Below are positions 37,112 to 44,925 of a DNA stretch of 64,000 nt, piece after piece; the first letter of the stretch is position 1; each line of letters opens with the position of its first letter. Made by a program: the position numbers and the translations under genes. Source of the DNA: Actinomadura luteofluorescens (GTDB lineage: Bacteria; Actinomycetota; Actinomycetes; Streptosporangiales; Streptosporangiaceae). The stretch covers positions 9,486,001-9,550,000 of the forward strand of contig NZ_JACCBA010000001.1 of NCBI RefSeq assembly GCF_013409365.1, given 5' to 3'. The notes beneath the pieces were generated by a model, which saw only the letters and a program-made list of their open reading frames with translations, was not told the origin of the DNA and did no database searches.

Positions 37112-37830
37112 GCGGTCTCCCGGGTGTCGCCGGTTTCGCGGTGCTCGCGGATCAGGAGGGCCTGTTCGAAGAACTTGCCGAGCAGCAGGACCAGGGCGCA
37201 GCCGACCTCGATGCCGACGGCGGTGTTGAGGGCGGGGACGCGCTGGGCGGGGGAGGCCCCGGCGGCGGCCAGGGCGAGCAGGACGAACGCGGCGGCGGCG
37301 ACGGCCTCGGCGGACTCGAACACCGGGATGGGCCGCAGCCGCTGCAGGGCGGGGTAGTCGCCGGCGAGGTAGAGCAGGTGGATCGCGGTGCCGAGGATGA
37401 CGCCGCCCTGGAAGCCGCCGCCGGGGGACTGGGCGCCGTGCGCGACGATGTAGACGCCGATGAGCAGGGTGAGGGGGAGCAGCAGGTGGCCGACGATGCG
37501 CAGCGCGTCGGAGACCTCGGCGGGCCCGTGCCGCAGGGTGGCGCCGTCGCGCTCGTCCTCGCGGCGGACGACGCGCAGCAGCGCCACGGCGGCGATCGCG
37601 GCCGACAGCAGGATGAGCTCCTCGCCGAGGGTGTCGAAGGCCCGCTGGTCGAAGTTGACGGAGGAGACGACGTTGGGGGTGCCCCGCCGCACGGCCTGGT
37701 GGACGGCGCGGTCGGCGTAGGGGTGCAGGGTCCCGCCGAACGCGGGCAGGCCGAGCGTCCCGGCGGTGAACAGGGCGGCGGTCCCGGCGGCGCCGCCGGC
37801 GAAGACCAGGACGCGGGTGCGGGGCCTCAC
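37108..37830 (-). CDS. mnhB: Mrp antiporter subunit B (MnhB with N-terminal MbhE-like part)
   Basis: A 240-residue membrane protein. The first about 100 residues ([34 protein letters not shown]) match the MbhE module otherwise found at the end of MnhA. The rest is the MnhB domain with [22 protein letters not shown], its diagnostic Gly-rich segment, and [17 protein letters not shown]. Overlaps of 4 bp on both sides. Confidence 0.9.
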   Translation of the reverse strand: MRPRTRVLVFAGGAAGTAALFTAGTLGLPAFGGTLHPYADRAVHQAVRRGTPNVVSSVNFDQRAFDTLGEELILLSAAIAAVALLRVVRREDERDGATLRHGPAEVSDALRIVGHLLLPLTLLIGVYIVAHGAQSPGGGFQGGVILGTAIHLLYLAGDYPALQRLRPIPVFESAEAVAAAAFVLLALAAAGASPAQRVPALNTAVGIEVGCALVLLLGKFFEQALLIREHRETGDTRETA

Positions 37831-38219
37831 CGGGGCGTCCGTCCGCCGCCCGCGCCCTTGCGGCCGCTCTTGGAGCGCGCGGTGCGGCTGTCTGTCGTTG
37901 TGGTGTGGCGGTAGCGGCGGGTCGCGTGCAGGGCGAGCACGACCAGCAGCGGCAGCAGGACGGTCCCGACCCCGATCTGTGACATCGCGACGTCGGGCGC
38001 CTGGAGGATGAGGAACAGCAGGCCGAGGACCATCCCGTAGCCCGACAGGACGATCGCCTGGCGGACGGTGTCGCGGGTCAGGACGACGGCGGTGGCCATG
38101 AGCGCGACCAGGCCGAGGGCGGCGGCGATGAGCGCGTCGGCGAGCGGCCCGGACAGCGCGTCGAGCGCCGCCGCCGGCGCGGCGCTCGCGGTGCTGAGGG
38201 CGGTCGCGGTGGCGGTCAT
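37827..38219 (-). CDS. MbhD-like (DUF4040) Mrp subunit
   Basis: A 130-residue membrane protein with three helices: ALIAAALGLVALMATAVVLT, AIVLSGYGMVLGLLFLILQ and VGTVLLPLLVVLAL, with APDVAMSQIGVGTVLLP, the MbhD core (in MnhA this is the C-terminal PDVALTQLLVE region). The basic C-terminus is cytosolic. As a separate gene it shows that this Mrp complex is organised like archaeal membrane-bound hydrogenase/Mrp sets. Confidence 0.82.
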   Translation of the reverse strand: MTATATALSTASAAPAAALDALSGPLADALIAAALGLVALMATAVVLTRDTVRQAIVLSGYGMVLGLLFLILQAPDVAMSQIGVGTVLLPLLVVLALHATRRYRHTTTTDSRTARSKSGRKGAGGGRTPR

Positions 38220-38226
38220 GGCGGGT

Positions 38227-38520
38227 TCACTCCGATCGGCCGGCGGCGCGTTCGACGGCCTGCCCGGCGGTGACGACGGTGGCGGGGCCGGTCGCGGCGA
38301 GCAGGACGGCGATGACGGCGAGCTTGGCGACGTCGTGCCAGGAGGACCAGGGGCGCAGCGCCAGCCCGGCGATCAGCAGCGGCGCGGCCAGGACGGTGAC
38401 GGGCGCGACGGTGTGCAGGCGGGCGGCGGCGCCCGGGGTGAAGGGCAGCCGCAGCCCGGCGGCGACGGCCAGGGCCGTTCCGGCCCAGGTCAGCGCGTCG
38501 GCGAGCAGGTCCAGACTCAT
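38227..38520 (-). CDS. mnhG: Mrp antiporter subunit G
   Basis: A 97-residue, three-helix membrane protein. FTPGAAARLHTVAPVTVLAAPLLIAGLAL is the MnhG/PhaG signature (LRFPDxYxRLHA-like), followed by LAVIAVLLAATGPATVVTAGQAVERAA (the ATGPxxxHAIARAA-like C-terminus). Sits 16 bp after mnhF and 7 bp before the MbhD-like gene. Confidence 0.88.
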   Translation of the reverse strand: MSLDLLADALTWAGTALAVAAGLRLPFTPGAAARLHTVAPVTVLAAPLLIAGLALRPWSSWHDVAKLAVIAVLLAATGPATVVTAGQAVERAAGRSE

Positions 38521-38536
38521 CCGGTCGCTCCCCCTC

Positions 38537-38803
38537 TCACAGGGTCCGGCTCAGGAACCGGGCGAACACCAGGGACCCGGCGAACGACAGCAGCGCCAGC
38601 ACCAGGGCGACGTCGAGGTAGGCGGGCCGGCCGTAGGCGGCGGCCAGCAGCACCAGCGCGAGGGTGACCAGCGGCCCGGTGACGATCAACCCGGCCAGCC
38701 GCCCGTCGGGCCGCCCGCGCAGGGTGGCCAGCAGCGCCGGCAGCAGCGCGCCGACCATGACGGCCAGGGCGGGGATCGCGGTGCCCGCGACGTCGGGCTT
38801 CAC
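38537..38803 (-). CDS. mnhF: Mrp antiporter subunit F
   Basis: An 88-residue, three-helix protein normally called MnhF/PhaF. ALAVMVGALLPALLATLRGRP, LIVTGPLVTLALVLLAAAYGR and VALVLALLSFAGSLVFARFL match the F subunit, though the usual RxGP motif at helix 1-2 is replaced by RGRPDGR. ATG overlaps the mnhE stop (ATGA). Confidence 0.82.
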   Translation of the reverse strand: MKPDVAGTAIPALAVMVGALLPALLATLRGRPDGRLAGLIVTGPLVTLALVLLAAAYGRPAYLDVALVLALLSFAGSLVFARFLSRTL

Positions 38804-39432
38804 CCGCGGCCTCCTTCATGCGGGCCTCCTTCATGCGGGCCTCCTTCGTGCGGGCCTCCGTCATGCGGGCCCTCTGCGGGCGGGTCGCCGATCAGGCCGG
38901 TGCGCCGCAGGCTCCGTTCGAACGGCGACGGGCCGGTCAGGCGGTGCACGCGCAGCAGTCCGCGTTCGGGGTCGACGCCGCCGACGTAGGCGCCGGGGGA
39001 GGCCGACATCAGCAGGGTCGCGGCGCCGCGTCCGGCGGGGCCGGGCGGGCAGCCCTGCGCCGTCCAGGATCCGCCGGACGCGCCGCGCGCGGTGACGCGG
39101 GCGGTGTCGGCGACGATCTGGCCGGGCAGCCGCGCCAGCGGCGGGAGGAGCCGGACCGGCGCGACGGGACGGGACGGGCCGCCTTCGGGGCGGCGGGCGG
39201 TGCCGGTGGTGGTCCCGGTGGTGAGCAGGGCGCGGCGCGCGGCGACGGCGGCGGCTGCGCCCGCGGCGGCCGTCAGCGCTCCGACCGCGATCTCGGTGAG
39301 GGAGATCGCCGACACCAGAGCCAGGTACAGCGCCAGCAGCACCGTCCACCAGGCCAGCGGCTCCGCGGCGCGCCGGGCGGGGCCGGGTCGCGGCGCGTCC
39401 GGCGGCTCATCGGGTGGCATGGCGTTCGGCAT
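38800..39432 (-). CDS. mnhE: Mrp antiporter subunit E with repetitive His-rich tail
   Basis: A 210-residue subunit and the first gene of the operon. Two hydrophobic helices (TVLLALYLALVSAISLTEIAVG and [14 protein letters not shown]) precede a cytosolic domain with VAPVRLLPPLARLPGQIVADT and PGAYVGGVDPERGLLRVHRL, as in MnhE. The last about 25 residues are repeats of GGPHE coded by a 15-bp tandem repeat, not typical of MnhE. ATG 39432 (MPNAMPPD) is the first start after a non-protein-like stretch; 39420 is an alternative. Confidence 0.8.
   Translation of the reverse strand: MPNAMPPDEPPDAPRPGPARRAAEPLAWWTVLLALYLALVSAISLTEIAVGALTAAAGAAAAVAARRALLTTGTTTGTARRPEGGPSRPVAPVRLLPPLARLPGQIVADTARVTARGASGGSWTAQGCPPGPAGRGAATLLMSASPGAYVGGVDPERGLLRVHRLTGPSPFERSLRRTGLIGDPPAEGPHDGGPHEGGPHEGGPHEGGRG
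38809..38868 (-). repeat. Four tandem 15-bp units at the 3' end of mnhE
   Basis: GCCTCCTTCATGCGG at 38809, 38824, 38839 (one change) and 38854 (one change). Read on the coding strand each unit gives GGPHE or GGPHD, and the array ends 6 bp before the mnhF start. Confidence 0.9.
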
Positions 39433-39520
39433 ACCCGGAGCGAGGGTTCCAATCGTCGGCGCGGGCAGCCCGCCGCGTCCCGCGCTGCCCGGCCCGGCGG
39501 CTCCCGGGGGCGGCCCGGAT

Positions 39521-39544
39521 GTTTGCGGTGGCCGGGTGGGGTAG
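39521..39544 (+). promoter_or_regulatory. Sigma-B-like promoter of the LEA-like gene
   Basis: GTTT (39521-39524), 14-bp spacer, GGGTAG (39539-39544). Fits the streptomycete SigB-type consensus GNNT-N14-16-GGGTAY except for the last base. About 70 bp before the ATG. Confidence 0.55.
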
Positions 39545-39613
39545 CCCGTGTTACGGCCGACGAACGCGATTCCCCGCCGGTTCGGCAGCACGATCCCCCC
39601 GACGGAAGGACGG

Positions 39614-40054
39614 ATGATGGAGACCCCCTCGGTCCCGGGCAACGGGTCCGGACAAGCGAGCAAGAACGTCAGCGGCGCGGCGGGCAAGGCGACGAGCAAG
39701 GCGACGGGCACCGCCGAGGCCGCGGGCACGGGCGCCAAGAGCACCGCGAAGGGCACCAAGGACACCGCGCAGAACACGGCCAAGAGCACGGCGGGCACCG
39801 CCAAGGACACGGCCGGCACCGCCAGGGACACGGCGAAGGGCGCCACGGGCACCGCGAAGGACACCGCGCAGGGCGTGGCGAAGACCGCGGGCACGGGAGT
39901 CGCGCGGGCCGGCGGCCAGGTGGCGGCGCTGCCCGGCCGCGTGGCCGGGGTCGCCAAGCTCCTCACGCTCGGCCGGTTCCTGCGGGCGGTGCCGGTGGCG
40001 GGCGCGGCCGTCGCCGGAATCGTCGTCGGGCGTTTGACCGCCCGGAAGCGCTGA
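39614..40054 (+). CDS. LEA-like repetitive stress protein
   Basis: A 146-residue protein; ATG 39614 follows GGAAGG. Residues about 15-105 are imperfect 11- or 7-residue repeats on the theme GTAKDTAxxTAK (TAGTAKDTAGTARDTAKGAT), a Lys/Thr/Ala/Asp amphipathic pattern typical of late-embryogenesis-abundant group 3 and related desiccation or osmotic-stress proteins. The C-terminus (LRAVPVAGAAVAGIVVGRLTARKR) is a single hydrophobic helix with basic end, so the repeats may be tethered to a membrane. It precedes the gas-vesicle operon, with its own terminator and a matching promoter type. Confidence 0.65.
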   Translation: MMETPSVPGNGSGQASKNVSGAAGKATSKATGTAEAAGTGAKSTAKGTKDTAQNTAKSTAGTAKDTAGTARDTAKGATGTAKDTAQGVAKTAGTGVARAGGQVAALPGRVAGVAKLLTLGRFLRAVPVAGAAVAGIVVGRLTARKR

Positions 40055-40085
40055 ACCCTGGCATCCCGGAAATCCTCCGGCGAGC

Positions 40086-40123
40086 GCGACGCCCCCGCGG
40101 AAAAAGTTCTGCGGGGGCGTCGC
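40086..40123 (+). terminator. Terminator of the LEA-like gene
   Basis: GCGACGCCCCCGC (40086-40098) pairs perfectly with GCGGGGGCGTCGC (40111-40123), loop GGAAAAAGTTCT, 32 bp after the stop. Confidence 0.9.
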
Positions 40124-40179
40124 ACGTGCCGGGACGGGCCTTTCGCCCTGACTCGTCCATGACCGGAACCAGATCTCCT

Positions 40180-40203
40180 GTTTAGGGAGGTTGAGGGGGG
40201 TAC
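40180..40203 (+). promoter_or_regulatory. Sigma-B-like promoter of the gas-vesicle operon
   Basis: GTTT (40180-40183), 14-bp spacer, GGGTAC (40198-40203): an exact fit to GNNT-N14-16-GGGTAY. It lies 54 bp before the gvpA ATG, whose ribosome-binding site is AAGGAG at 40245-40250. Confidence 0.65.
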
Positions 40204-40257
40204 ATCGGGGTTCATGCTTCACCCCCAAACGGGTCAACCCCGAGAAGGAGCGATCAC

Positions 40258-40695
40258 ATGACTGGGCCGGTCGCCCAGCAGACTTCGGGCAGCAATGTCG
40301 TACAGCGCGGCGGCTCGGGCAGCGGCCTCGCCGACGTGGTCGACCTGATCCTGGAAAAGGGTCTGGTCATCGACCTGTACGCGCGAGTCTCGCTGGTGGG
40401 AATCGAGATCCTCACGATCGACGTGCGGATCGTGGTCGCGAGTGTCGACACCTACCTGCGGTTCGCCGAGGCGGTGAACCGTCTGGACATCGCTCACGAC
40501 GGCACCTCGCAGGGCCTGCCGGAGTTCGTTGGCGGAATGCAGGAGTCGGGCGCCAAGAAGAAGACGCGCGGTGCCCTGGAGGGAGCCCAGGAGCGGCTGA
40601 AGGAGACCTTCGGCGGCGACTCCGACGATGAAGAGGACGACAAGGAACCCGCGCGGCGCCGCTCGTCGCGCAAGAAGGAGGACGAGGAAGAATGA
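40258..40695 (+). CDS. gvpA: Gas vesicle structural protein GvpA
   Basis: A 145-residue member of the GvpA family and first gene of the operon. [20 protein letters not shown], then [20 protein letters not shown] and [15 protein letters not shown] form the helix-beta-beta-helix rib unit of the vesicle wall. The about 60-residue charged C-terminal extension ([16 protein letters not shown], then acidic and basic runs) is typical of streptomycete-type GvpA. Its stop overlaps gvpF by 4 bp. Actinobacterial gvp loci often make no visible vesicles, so the role may differ from buoyancy. Confidence 0.92.
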   Translation: MTGPVAQQTSGSNVVQRGGSGSGLADVVDLILEKGLVIDLYARVSLVGIEILTIDVRIVVASVDTYLRFAEAVNRLDIAHDGTSQGLPEFVGGMQESGAKKKTRGALEGAQERLKETFGGDSDDEEDDKEPARRRSSRKKEDEEE

Positions 40696-41480
40696 GCACG
40701 CCTCAGACCCCCGGCGGCTCTGAGGCCGGGGACCGGATCCCGCAGTACGTGTACGGGGTCACCCGGTCGGGCGCGTCGCTGCCACCGGACCTGGCCGGCC
40801 TGGACGACCGGCCGGTGTCGCTGATCGAGGACGGCGGCTCGGCCGCCGCGGTCGTCAGCGACCTGCCCGCCGACCGCGCCCTGGGCGAGCGCGCCGACCT
40901 GGTCGCGCACCAGCGGGTCCTGAACGCGCTGGTCGACGCCGGAACCGTCGTCCTGCCCTTCCGCTTCGGCGCCGCGCTCGCCGACCGCGGCGCGGTCGAG
41001 AAGGAACTGCTGGCCGACAACTCCGAACGCTTCGAGCAGGTCCTGGACCAGCTCGAGGGCCGCGTCGAGCTGCGCGTCAAGGGCACCTACGTCGAGGACG
41101 CGGTGCTGCGGGAGATCATGCAGAACGACCCCGAGGTCGCCGAGCTGTCGCAGCGGCTCCGGGAGGTCCCGGCCGACGCCGCCGACGCCGTCTACTACGA
41201 CCGCGTCCGGCTCGGCGAGCTGATCGCGCAGTCGATGCAGCGGCTCCGGGAGAACGACGAGCAGGTCCTGCTGGACGGGGCCGCCTCGGCCGCCGAGGCG
41301 TTCACGCGCAAGACCCCGGCCAGGGAGGAGGACGTCCTGGACGCCTCGTTCCTGGTCCGCGCCGACCGCCGCGCCGCGTTCGAGGAGGCCGTGGAGAAGC
41401 TGGGCCAGCAGCACGGCGACCGCATCCGCATCCGGCTGATCGGGCCGCTGCCGCCCTACGACTTCGTACCGGAGGCGTAA
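40692..41480 (+). CDS. gvpF: Gas vesicle protein GvpF/GvpL family
   Basis: A 262-residue GvpL/F protein. [17 protein letters not shown] opens it; [24 protein letters not shown] is the conserved centre of domain 1, [18 protein letters not shown] follows, and [18 protein letters not shown] is the canonical C-terminus. GvpF binds GvpA monomers and is thought to keep them soluble before assembly. ATG overlaps the gvpA stop; gvpG follows after 6 bp. Confidence 0.92.
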   Translation: MSTPQTPGGSEAGDRIPQYVYGVTRSGASLPPDLAGLDDRPVSLIEDGGSAAAVVSDLPADRALGERADLVAHQRVLNALVDAGTVVLPFRFGAALADRGAVEKELLADNSERFEQVLDQLEGRVELRVKGTYVEDAVLREIMQNDPEVAELSQRLREVPADAADAVYYDRVRLGELIAQSMQRLRENDEQVLLDGAASAAEAFTRKTPAREEDVLDASFLVRADRRAAFEEAVEKLGQQHGDRIRIRLIGPLPPYDFVPEA

Positions 41481-41486
41481 TACGCG

Positions 41487-41738
41487 ATGGGATTCTTCAG
41501 CGGGCTGGTCACGGCGCCCCTGGCACCCGTCAAAGGCGTGATGTGGCTGGCCGAGACCCTCACCGAGCAGGCCGAGGCGCAGCTGTACGACCCGGGGCGG
41601 ATCGCCGCGGAGATGCAGCAGGTGGCGGACGAGTCCGCCGCCGGCGAGATCACCGAGGAGGAGGCCGCCGAACGCGAGGAGGAGCTCATCCGCCGGCTGA
41701 ACGAGGGCCGCGCCCGCGGCTACCAGCCCGGCGGCTAG
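41487..41738 (+). CDS. gvpG: Gas vesicle protein GvpG
   Basis: An 83-residue helical protein. MGFFSGLVTAPLAPVKGVMW, LAETLTEQAEAQLYDPGRI and EITEEEAAEREEELIRRL are the GvpG pattern (a hydrophobic N-terminus and an acidic helix). It belongs to the minor assembly proteins. Confidence 0.9.
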   Translation: MGFFSGLVTAPLAPVKGVMWLAETLTEQAEAQLYDPGRIAAEMQQVADESAAGEITEEEAAEREEELIRRLNEGRARGYQPGG

Positions 41739-41748
41739 GAGGCCGGTG

Positions 41749-42006
41749 ATGTTGTCCGCGTCCAAGGCCGCCGAGATGGCGGTGGAGCACGTCACGGCGA
41801 TGACCGGCCGCCGCGCCGAGAGCGTCGTGGGAATGGAGCGCACGGAGGAGGGCTGGCGCGTCACGGTGGAGGTCGTGGAGACCCACCGCATCCCCGACTC
41901 CGCGGACATCCTCGCGGTCTACGACACCGAGGTGGACGCCGAGGGGGAGCTGGTGAGCTACCGGCGCGCCGGCCGCTACTCCCGCGGACGAGTGGAGAGG
42001 AACTGA
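41749..42006 (+). CDS. gvpO: Gas vesicle protein GvpO
   Basis: An 85-residue protein; ATG 41749 is preferred to the adjacent GTG 41746 because AGGAGG (41737-41742) is then 6 bp away. AAEMAVEHVTAMTGRRAESVVGMER, GWRVTVEVVETHRIPDSADIL and LVSYRRAGRYSRGRV match GvpO, which is required for vesicle formation in haloarchaea and is conserved in actinobacterial gvp operons. Confidence 0.9.
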   Translation: MLSASKAAEMAVEHVTAMTGRRAESVVGMERTEEGWRVTVEVVETHRIPDSADILAVYDTEVDAEGELVSYRRAGRYSRGRVERN

Positions 42007-42012
42007 GCGGCT

Positions 42013-42411
42013 GTGAGTGAGATCTCCTGGACCGGCCAGCGATCCCCGTCGCGGTCGATGGCCGGGGAACGGCAGGGCGCCAACCTGGCCGACCTGCTGG
42101 AACGCATCCTCGACAAGGGGATCGTGATCGTCGGAGACGTCCGGGTGAACCTGCTGGACATCGAACTGCTGACGATCAAGCTTCGGCTGCTGGTCGCATC
42201 GGTGGACCGGGCCAAGGAAATGGGCATCGACTGGTGGGAACACGACCCGTCCCTGTCCTCCAAGGCCCGGCAGAAGGAGGTGGACGGCCAAGGCGACCGC
42301 GAGCAGCTGGAGGAGGAGAACCGGCGCCTGCGCGAACGCCTGGCCGCCCTCGAGGCGGGCGCCGACGGCGCCGCCGAACGGACCGGAGACGGGAAGGAGT
42401 CCTCATCATGA
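42013..42411 (+). CDS. gvpJ: GvpA-family minor protein, GvpJ type
   Basis: A 132-residue GvpA-family protein starting with GTG. NLADLLERILDKGIVIVGDV, RVNLLDIELLTIKLRLLVAS and VDRAKEMGIDWWEHDP match the J-type members, with the WWE segment distinguishing it from the major GvpA. A coiled-coil tail (REQLEEENRRLRERLAALEA) follows, suited to contacts with other assembly factors. Stop overlaps the next gene's ATG. Confidence 0.85.
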   Translation: MSEISWTGQRSPSRSMAGERQGANLADLLERILDKGIVIVGDVRVNLLDIELLTIKLRLLVASVDRAKEMGIDWWEHDPSLSSKARQKEVDGQGDREQLEEENRRLRERLAALEAGADGAAERTGDGKESSS

Positions 42412-43307
42412 CCGCCCCCGGGCTCGCCGGCCAGACCGCCGGCGCCCACGGCACCGCCGGCCCGTCCGACACCGGCGTCTACCTGTACGGGGTGGCGCGG
42501 GGCCTGGACCCGGCCGCCCTGGGCGACACCACCGGGGTGGCCGGAGCGCCGGTGCGCGGCGTGGCCGCCGCCGGGCTGACCGCGCTGGTCAGCACCGTCC
42601 GCCTCGCCGAGTACGGCGAGGCGGCGCTGCGCGCCAACCTGGAGGACCTGGAGTGGCTGGAGGCCACCGCCCGCGCCCACCACGACGTCGTCGACCGCGC
42701 CGCGCACGCCGCCCCGACCGCACCGGTGCGCATCGCGACCATCTACCGCGACGACGCCCGCGTCGCCGAGGTGCTCACCGACGAGGGCGGCCGGTTCACC
42801 GAGGTCCTGGACCTCATCGCCGGCCGCTCGGAGTGGGGCGTGAAGGCCTACGCCGATCCCGCGCTGCTGCGCGGCGACACCGGCCAGGACGCCACCGACC
42901 CCGGTGGGGGGCTCGCGCCGGGCGCCGAGCCCCCCACCGGCCCCGCCCCCGCGCACACCCCCGGCGACGCCTCGCCGGGCGGGGTGGGAACCGCGTACCT
43001 GCGGCGCCGGCAGCAGGAGCGCCGACGCCGCGCCGACGCCGGGCGCCGCGTCGGCGAGCAGGCCGACGCGGTGCACGCCGAACTCGCCGACCACGCCGTC
43101 GCGTCCCGGCACCACCCGCCGCAGGACCCGCGGCTGTCGGGCCGGGACGGCACCCAGATCCTCAACGTCGCCTACCTGCTGGACGAGGAGCAGGTGGAGG
43201 GGTTCCTCGCGGTGACCCGCGCGGCCGCCGAGAAACTGGCGGGCATCGAGGTGGAGGTGACCGGGCCCTGGCCGCCCTACTCCTTCATCGAGCCGGGGGA
43301 GGTGTGA
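42408..43307 (+). CDS. gvpL: Gas vesicle protein GvpF/GvpL family, second copy with long insert
   Basis: A 299-residue GvpL/F protein; ATG 42408 overlaps the previous stop. GVYLYGVARGLDPAAL and ARAHHDVVDRAAHAAPTAPVRIATIY form domain 1, and LNVAYLLDEEQVEGFLAVTR with VEVTGPWPPYSFIEPGE the C-terminal domain. Between them is an about 45-residue Pro/Gly/Ala insert (ending around HTPGDASPGGVG), then a basic helix (YLRRRQQERRRRADAGRR). GTGA overlap with the next gene. Confidence 0.9.
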   Translation: MTAPGLAGQTAGAHGTAGPSDTGVYLYGVARGLDPAALGDTTGVAGAPVRGVAAAGLTALVSTVRLAEYGEAALRANLEDLEWLEATARAHHDVVDRAAHAAPTAPVRIATIYRDDARVAEVLTDEGGRFTEVLDLIAGRSEWGVKAYADPALLRGDTGQDATDPGGGLAPGAEPPTGPAPAHTPGDASPGGVGTAYLRRRQQERRRRADAGRRVGEQADAVHAELADHAVASRHHPPQDPRLSGRDGTQILNVAYLLDEEQVEGFLAVTRAAAEKLAGIEVEVTGPWPPYSFIEPGEV

Positions 43308-43510
43308 CCGCCGTCCTGGACCAGGGCCGCGACGCCCCGATGCAGCGGATCGCGCTGGTCGACCTCCTGGACCGGCTCCTGGCCGGCGGCGTCGTCATCA
43401 CCGGCGACCTGGTCATCTCGATCGCGGGCGTGGACCTGGTGGAGGTGTCCCTGCGGGCACTGATCACCTCCGTCCGCGACGAGCTGCTGCCCGAGGAGGA
43501 ACGACCATGA
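43304..43510 (+). CDS. gvpS: Short GvpA-family protein, GvpS type
   Basis: A 68-residue GvpA-family protein starting with GTG inside the previous stop. RIALVDLLDRLLAGGVVITG, DLVISIAGVDLVEVSLRALI and TSVRDELLPEEE form only the core rib unit, with no extension, as in the small S-type members of actinobacteria. Overlaps gvpK by 4 bp. Confidence 0.85.
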   Translation: MTAVLDQGRDAPMQRIALVDLLDRLLAGGVVITGDLVISIAGVDLVEVSLRALITSVRDELLPEEERP

Positions 43511-44007
43511 GCCGACCCGACCGCGACACCCCCGACCGCGACACCCCCGCGCGCGGCGACCGCGAGCGGGGGACCCGCGAACCGGTGAGCGGGGAGGTGT
43601 CAGTGCACGACCCCGCCCCGGGGGACCCGTTCACCGACGACATCCTGGCCGGACGCACCGAATCCTCCGGGGACGCCCCGGTGCGCGCCGCGCCCGTGCG
43701 GGAGGCGGACCTGCGGGAGCGCTCCTCCCGCACGATGCAGCGGCTGCGCTCGGACCCCGAGACCGTCGAGCGCGACCTGGTGAAGCTCGTCCTGACCCTG
43801 GTCGAACTGATCCGGCAGCTCATGGAGCGGCAGGCGCTGCGCCGCGCCGAGGGCGGCGACCTCACCGACCAGCAGGTCGAGGACCTGGGCCTGGCGCTGA
43901 TGCGCCTGGACGAGGCCATGACCCGGCTCAAGGACCACTTCGACCTGGACGACCACGACCTCAACCTCGACCTGGGCCCACTCGGCCCGCTCCTGCCCGA
44001 CCACTGA
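43507..44007 (+). CDS. gvpK: Gas vesicle protein GvpK
   Basis: A 166-residue protein; the first about 70 residues are a disordered Asp/Arg/Pro stretch. RLRSDPETVERDLVKLVLTL, VELIRQLMERQALRRAEGG, LTDQQVEDLGLALMRLDEAM and DLNLDLGPLGPLL are a full GvpK domain. It is the last gene of the operon, followed by a terminator. Confidence 0.92.
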   Translation: MSRPDRDTPDRDTPARGDRERGTREPVSGEVSVHDPAPGDPFTDDILAGRTESSGDAPVRAAPVREADLRERSSRTMQRLRSDPETVERDLVKLVLTLVELIRQLMERQALRRAEGGDLTDQQVEDLGLALMRLDEAMTRLKDHFDLDDHDLNLDLGPLGPLLPDH

Positions 44008-44013
44008 CCCGCC

Positions 44014-44046
44014 CCGCCCCGCCCGGCACCGGTCACCGCGGGGCGG
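44014..44046. terminator. Bidirectional terminator after the gas-vesicle operon
   Basis: CCGCCCCGC (44014-44022) pairs with GCGGGGCGG (44038-44046), between gvpK and the convergent methyltransferase gene. Confidence 0.75.
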
Positions 44047-44049
44047 CGG

Positions 44050-44898
44050 TCACCGCGGGTTCACAGCGGTCGCCTTGAAGAAGGTGTAGTGGAACGTGCC
44101 TTCGGGGCCCGCCGCGCGGCGCAGGTCGGCCACCGCCCGGTCGAAGTCGGCCGGGGTGGCCAGCCCGGCCGCGACGGCCTCGTCACGGACCGACTCGATC
44201 ATCGCGGTGAAGGTGTCGCGGGTGAAGGCCCGCGCCAGCTCGGGCCGCGCCCCGTCGGCGTAGACCGTCCGCGGGACGACCTCCACCCGCCCGTACCCAG
44301 CCTCGCCCAGCAGCGGCCCCAGCCGCCGCCCGAGCAGCGCGTCACCGCCCGCCGCCGCCTGCAACGCGACCTGATGGGCGATCGCGGCGCGCGCGTGCGC
44401 GCTGTCGGGGTGGAAGAACGCCGACCCGTGGTCGCCCTCGATCACGGTGAGGGTCCCCCAGGCCGCAGCACCCGCCGCAGCGCCACCAGCGCACCGCGCG
44501 GGTCGGGCACGTGCTCCAGCACGAAGCACACGAACACGTGGTCGAACGCCGCGTCGGGGAACGGCAGGTCCCGCAGGTCGGCGCACCGCCACCGCACCCG
44601 CGCCGCCGGGAACGACGCCCGCACGCGGGCGCGGGCCTGGTCCAGGGACGCGGGTGACAGGTCCACGGCCGTCAGCCGCATGCCGGGGGAGCGCGCCACC
44701 AGGTGCACCGTCTGCGCCCCGACACCGCAGCCGGCCTCCAGCACCCGGCTGCCCGCCGGGTAGGCGGTCCCCTCGTGCAGCAGCGCGGCCAGCGCGTCGG
44801 CCTGGTCGCCGAGCCGCCGCGCCTCCCGCCCCGAGTACCCGTGCACGTAGCCGCCGGCCGTCATGCTCTCCGACGTGCTCTCCGTCGTGGTGTCCATG
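44050..44898 (-). pseudogene. Class I SAM-dependent methyltransferase with a -1 frameshift in a G run
   Basis: The frame from ATG 44898 gives YVHGYSGREARRLGDQADAL, SRVLEAGCGVGAQTVHLV (motif I), TAVDLSPASLDQARARVR, CADLRDLPFPDAAFDHVFV and LVALRRVLRPGG, then stops almost at once. The rest, GTLTVIEGDHGSAFFHPDS to TFHYTFFKATAVNPR, is one frame away. The break lies at the C5 run 44455-44459 (G5 on the coding strand); six Gs would restore a normal 282-residue enzyme. Divergent from the MocR gene with only 27 bp between starts, so the pair is probably co-regulated. Either recently broken or a homopolymer error. Confidence 0.8.
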
Positions 44899-44925
44899 GG
44901 TCCACCGTGGCCGCACAATGGCCTG

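Noticed and set aside
38809..38868. CRISPR array
   Set aside because: Repeats are 15 bp without spacers and are in frame within mnhE. No cas gene is present and no other repeat-spacer pattern was found in the window.
39433..40215. N-terminal extension of mnhE upstream of 39432
   Set aside because: The extension lies opposite the LEA-like gene and is Ala/Pro/Val-rich without structure; MnhE similarity begins near 39380.
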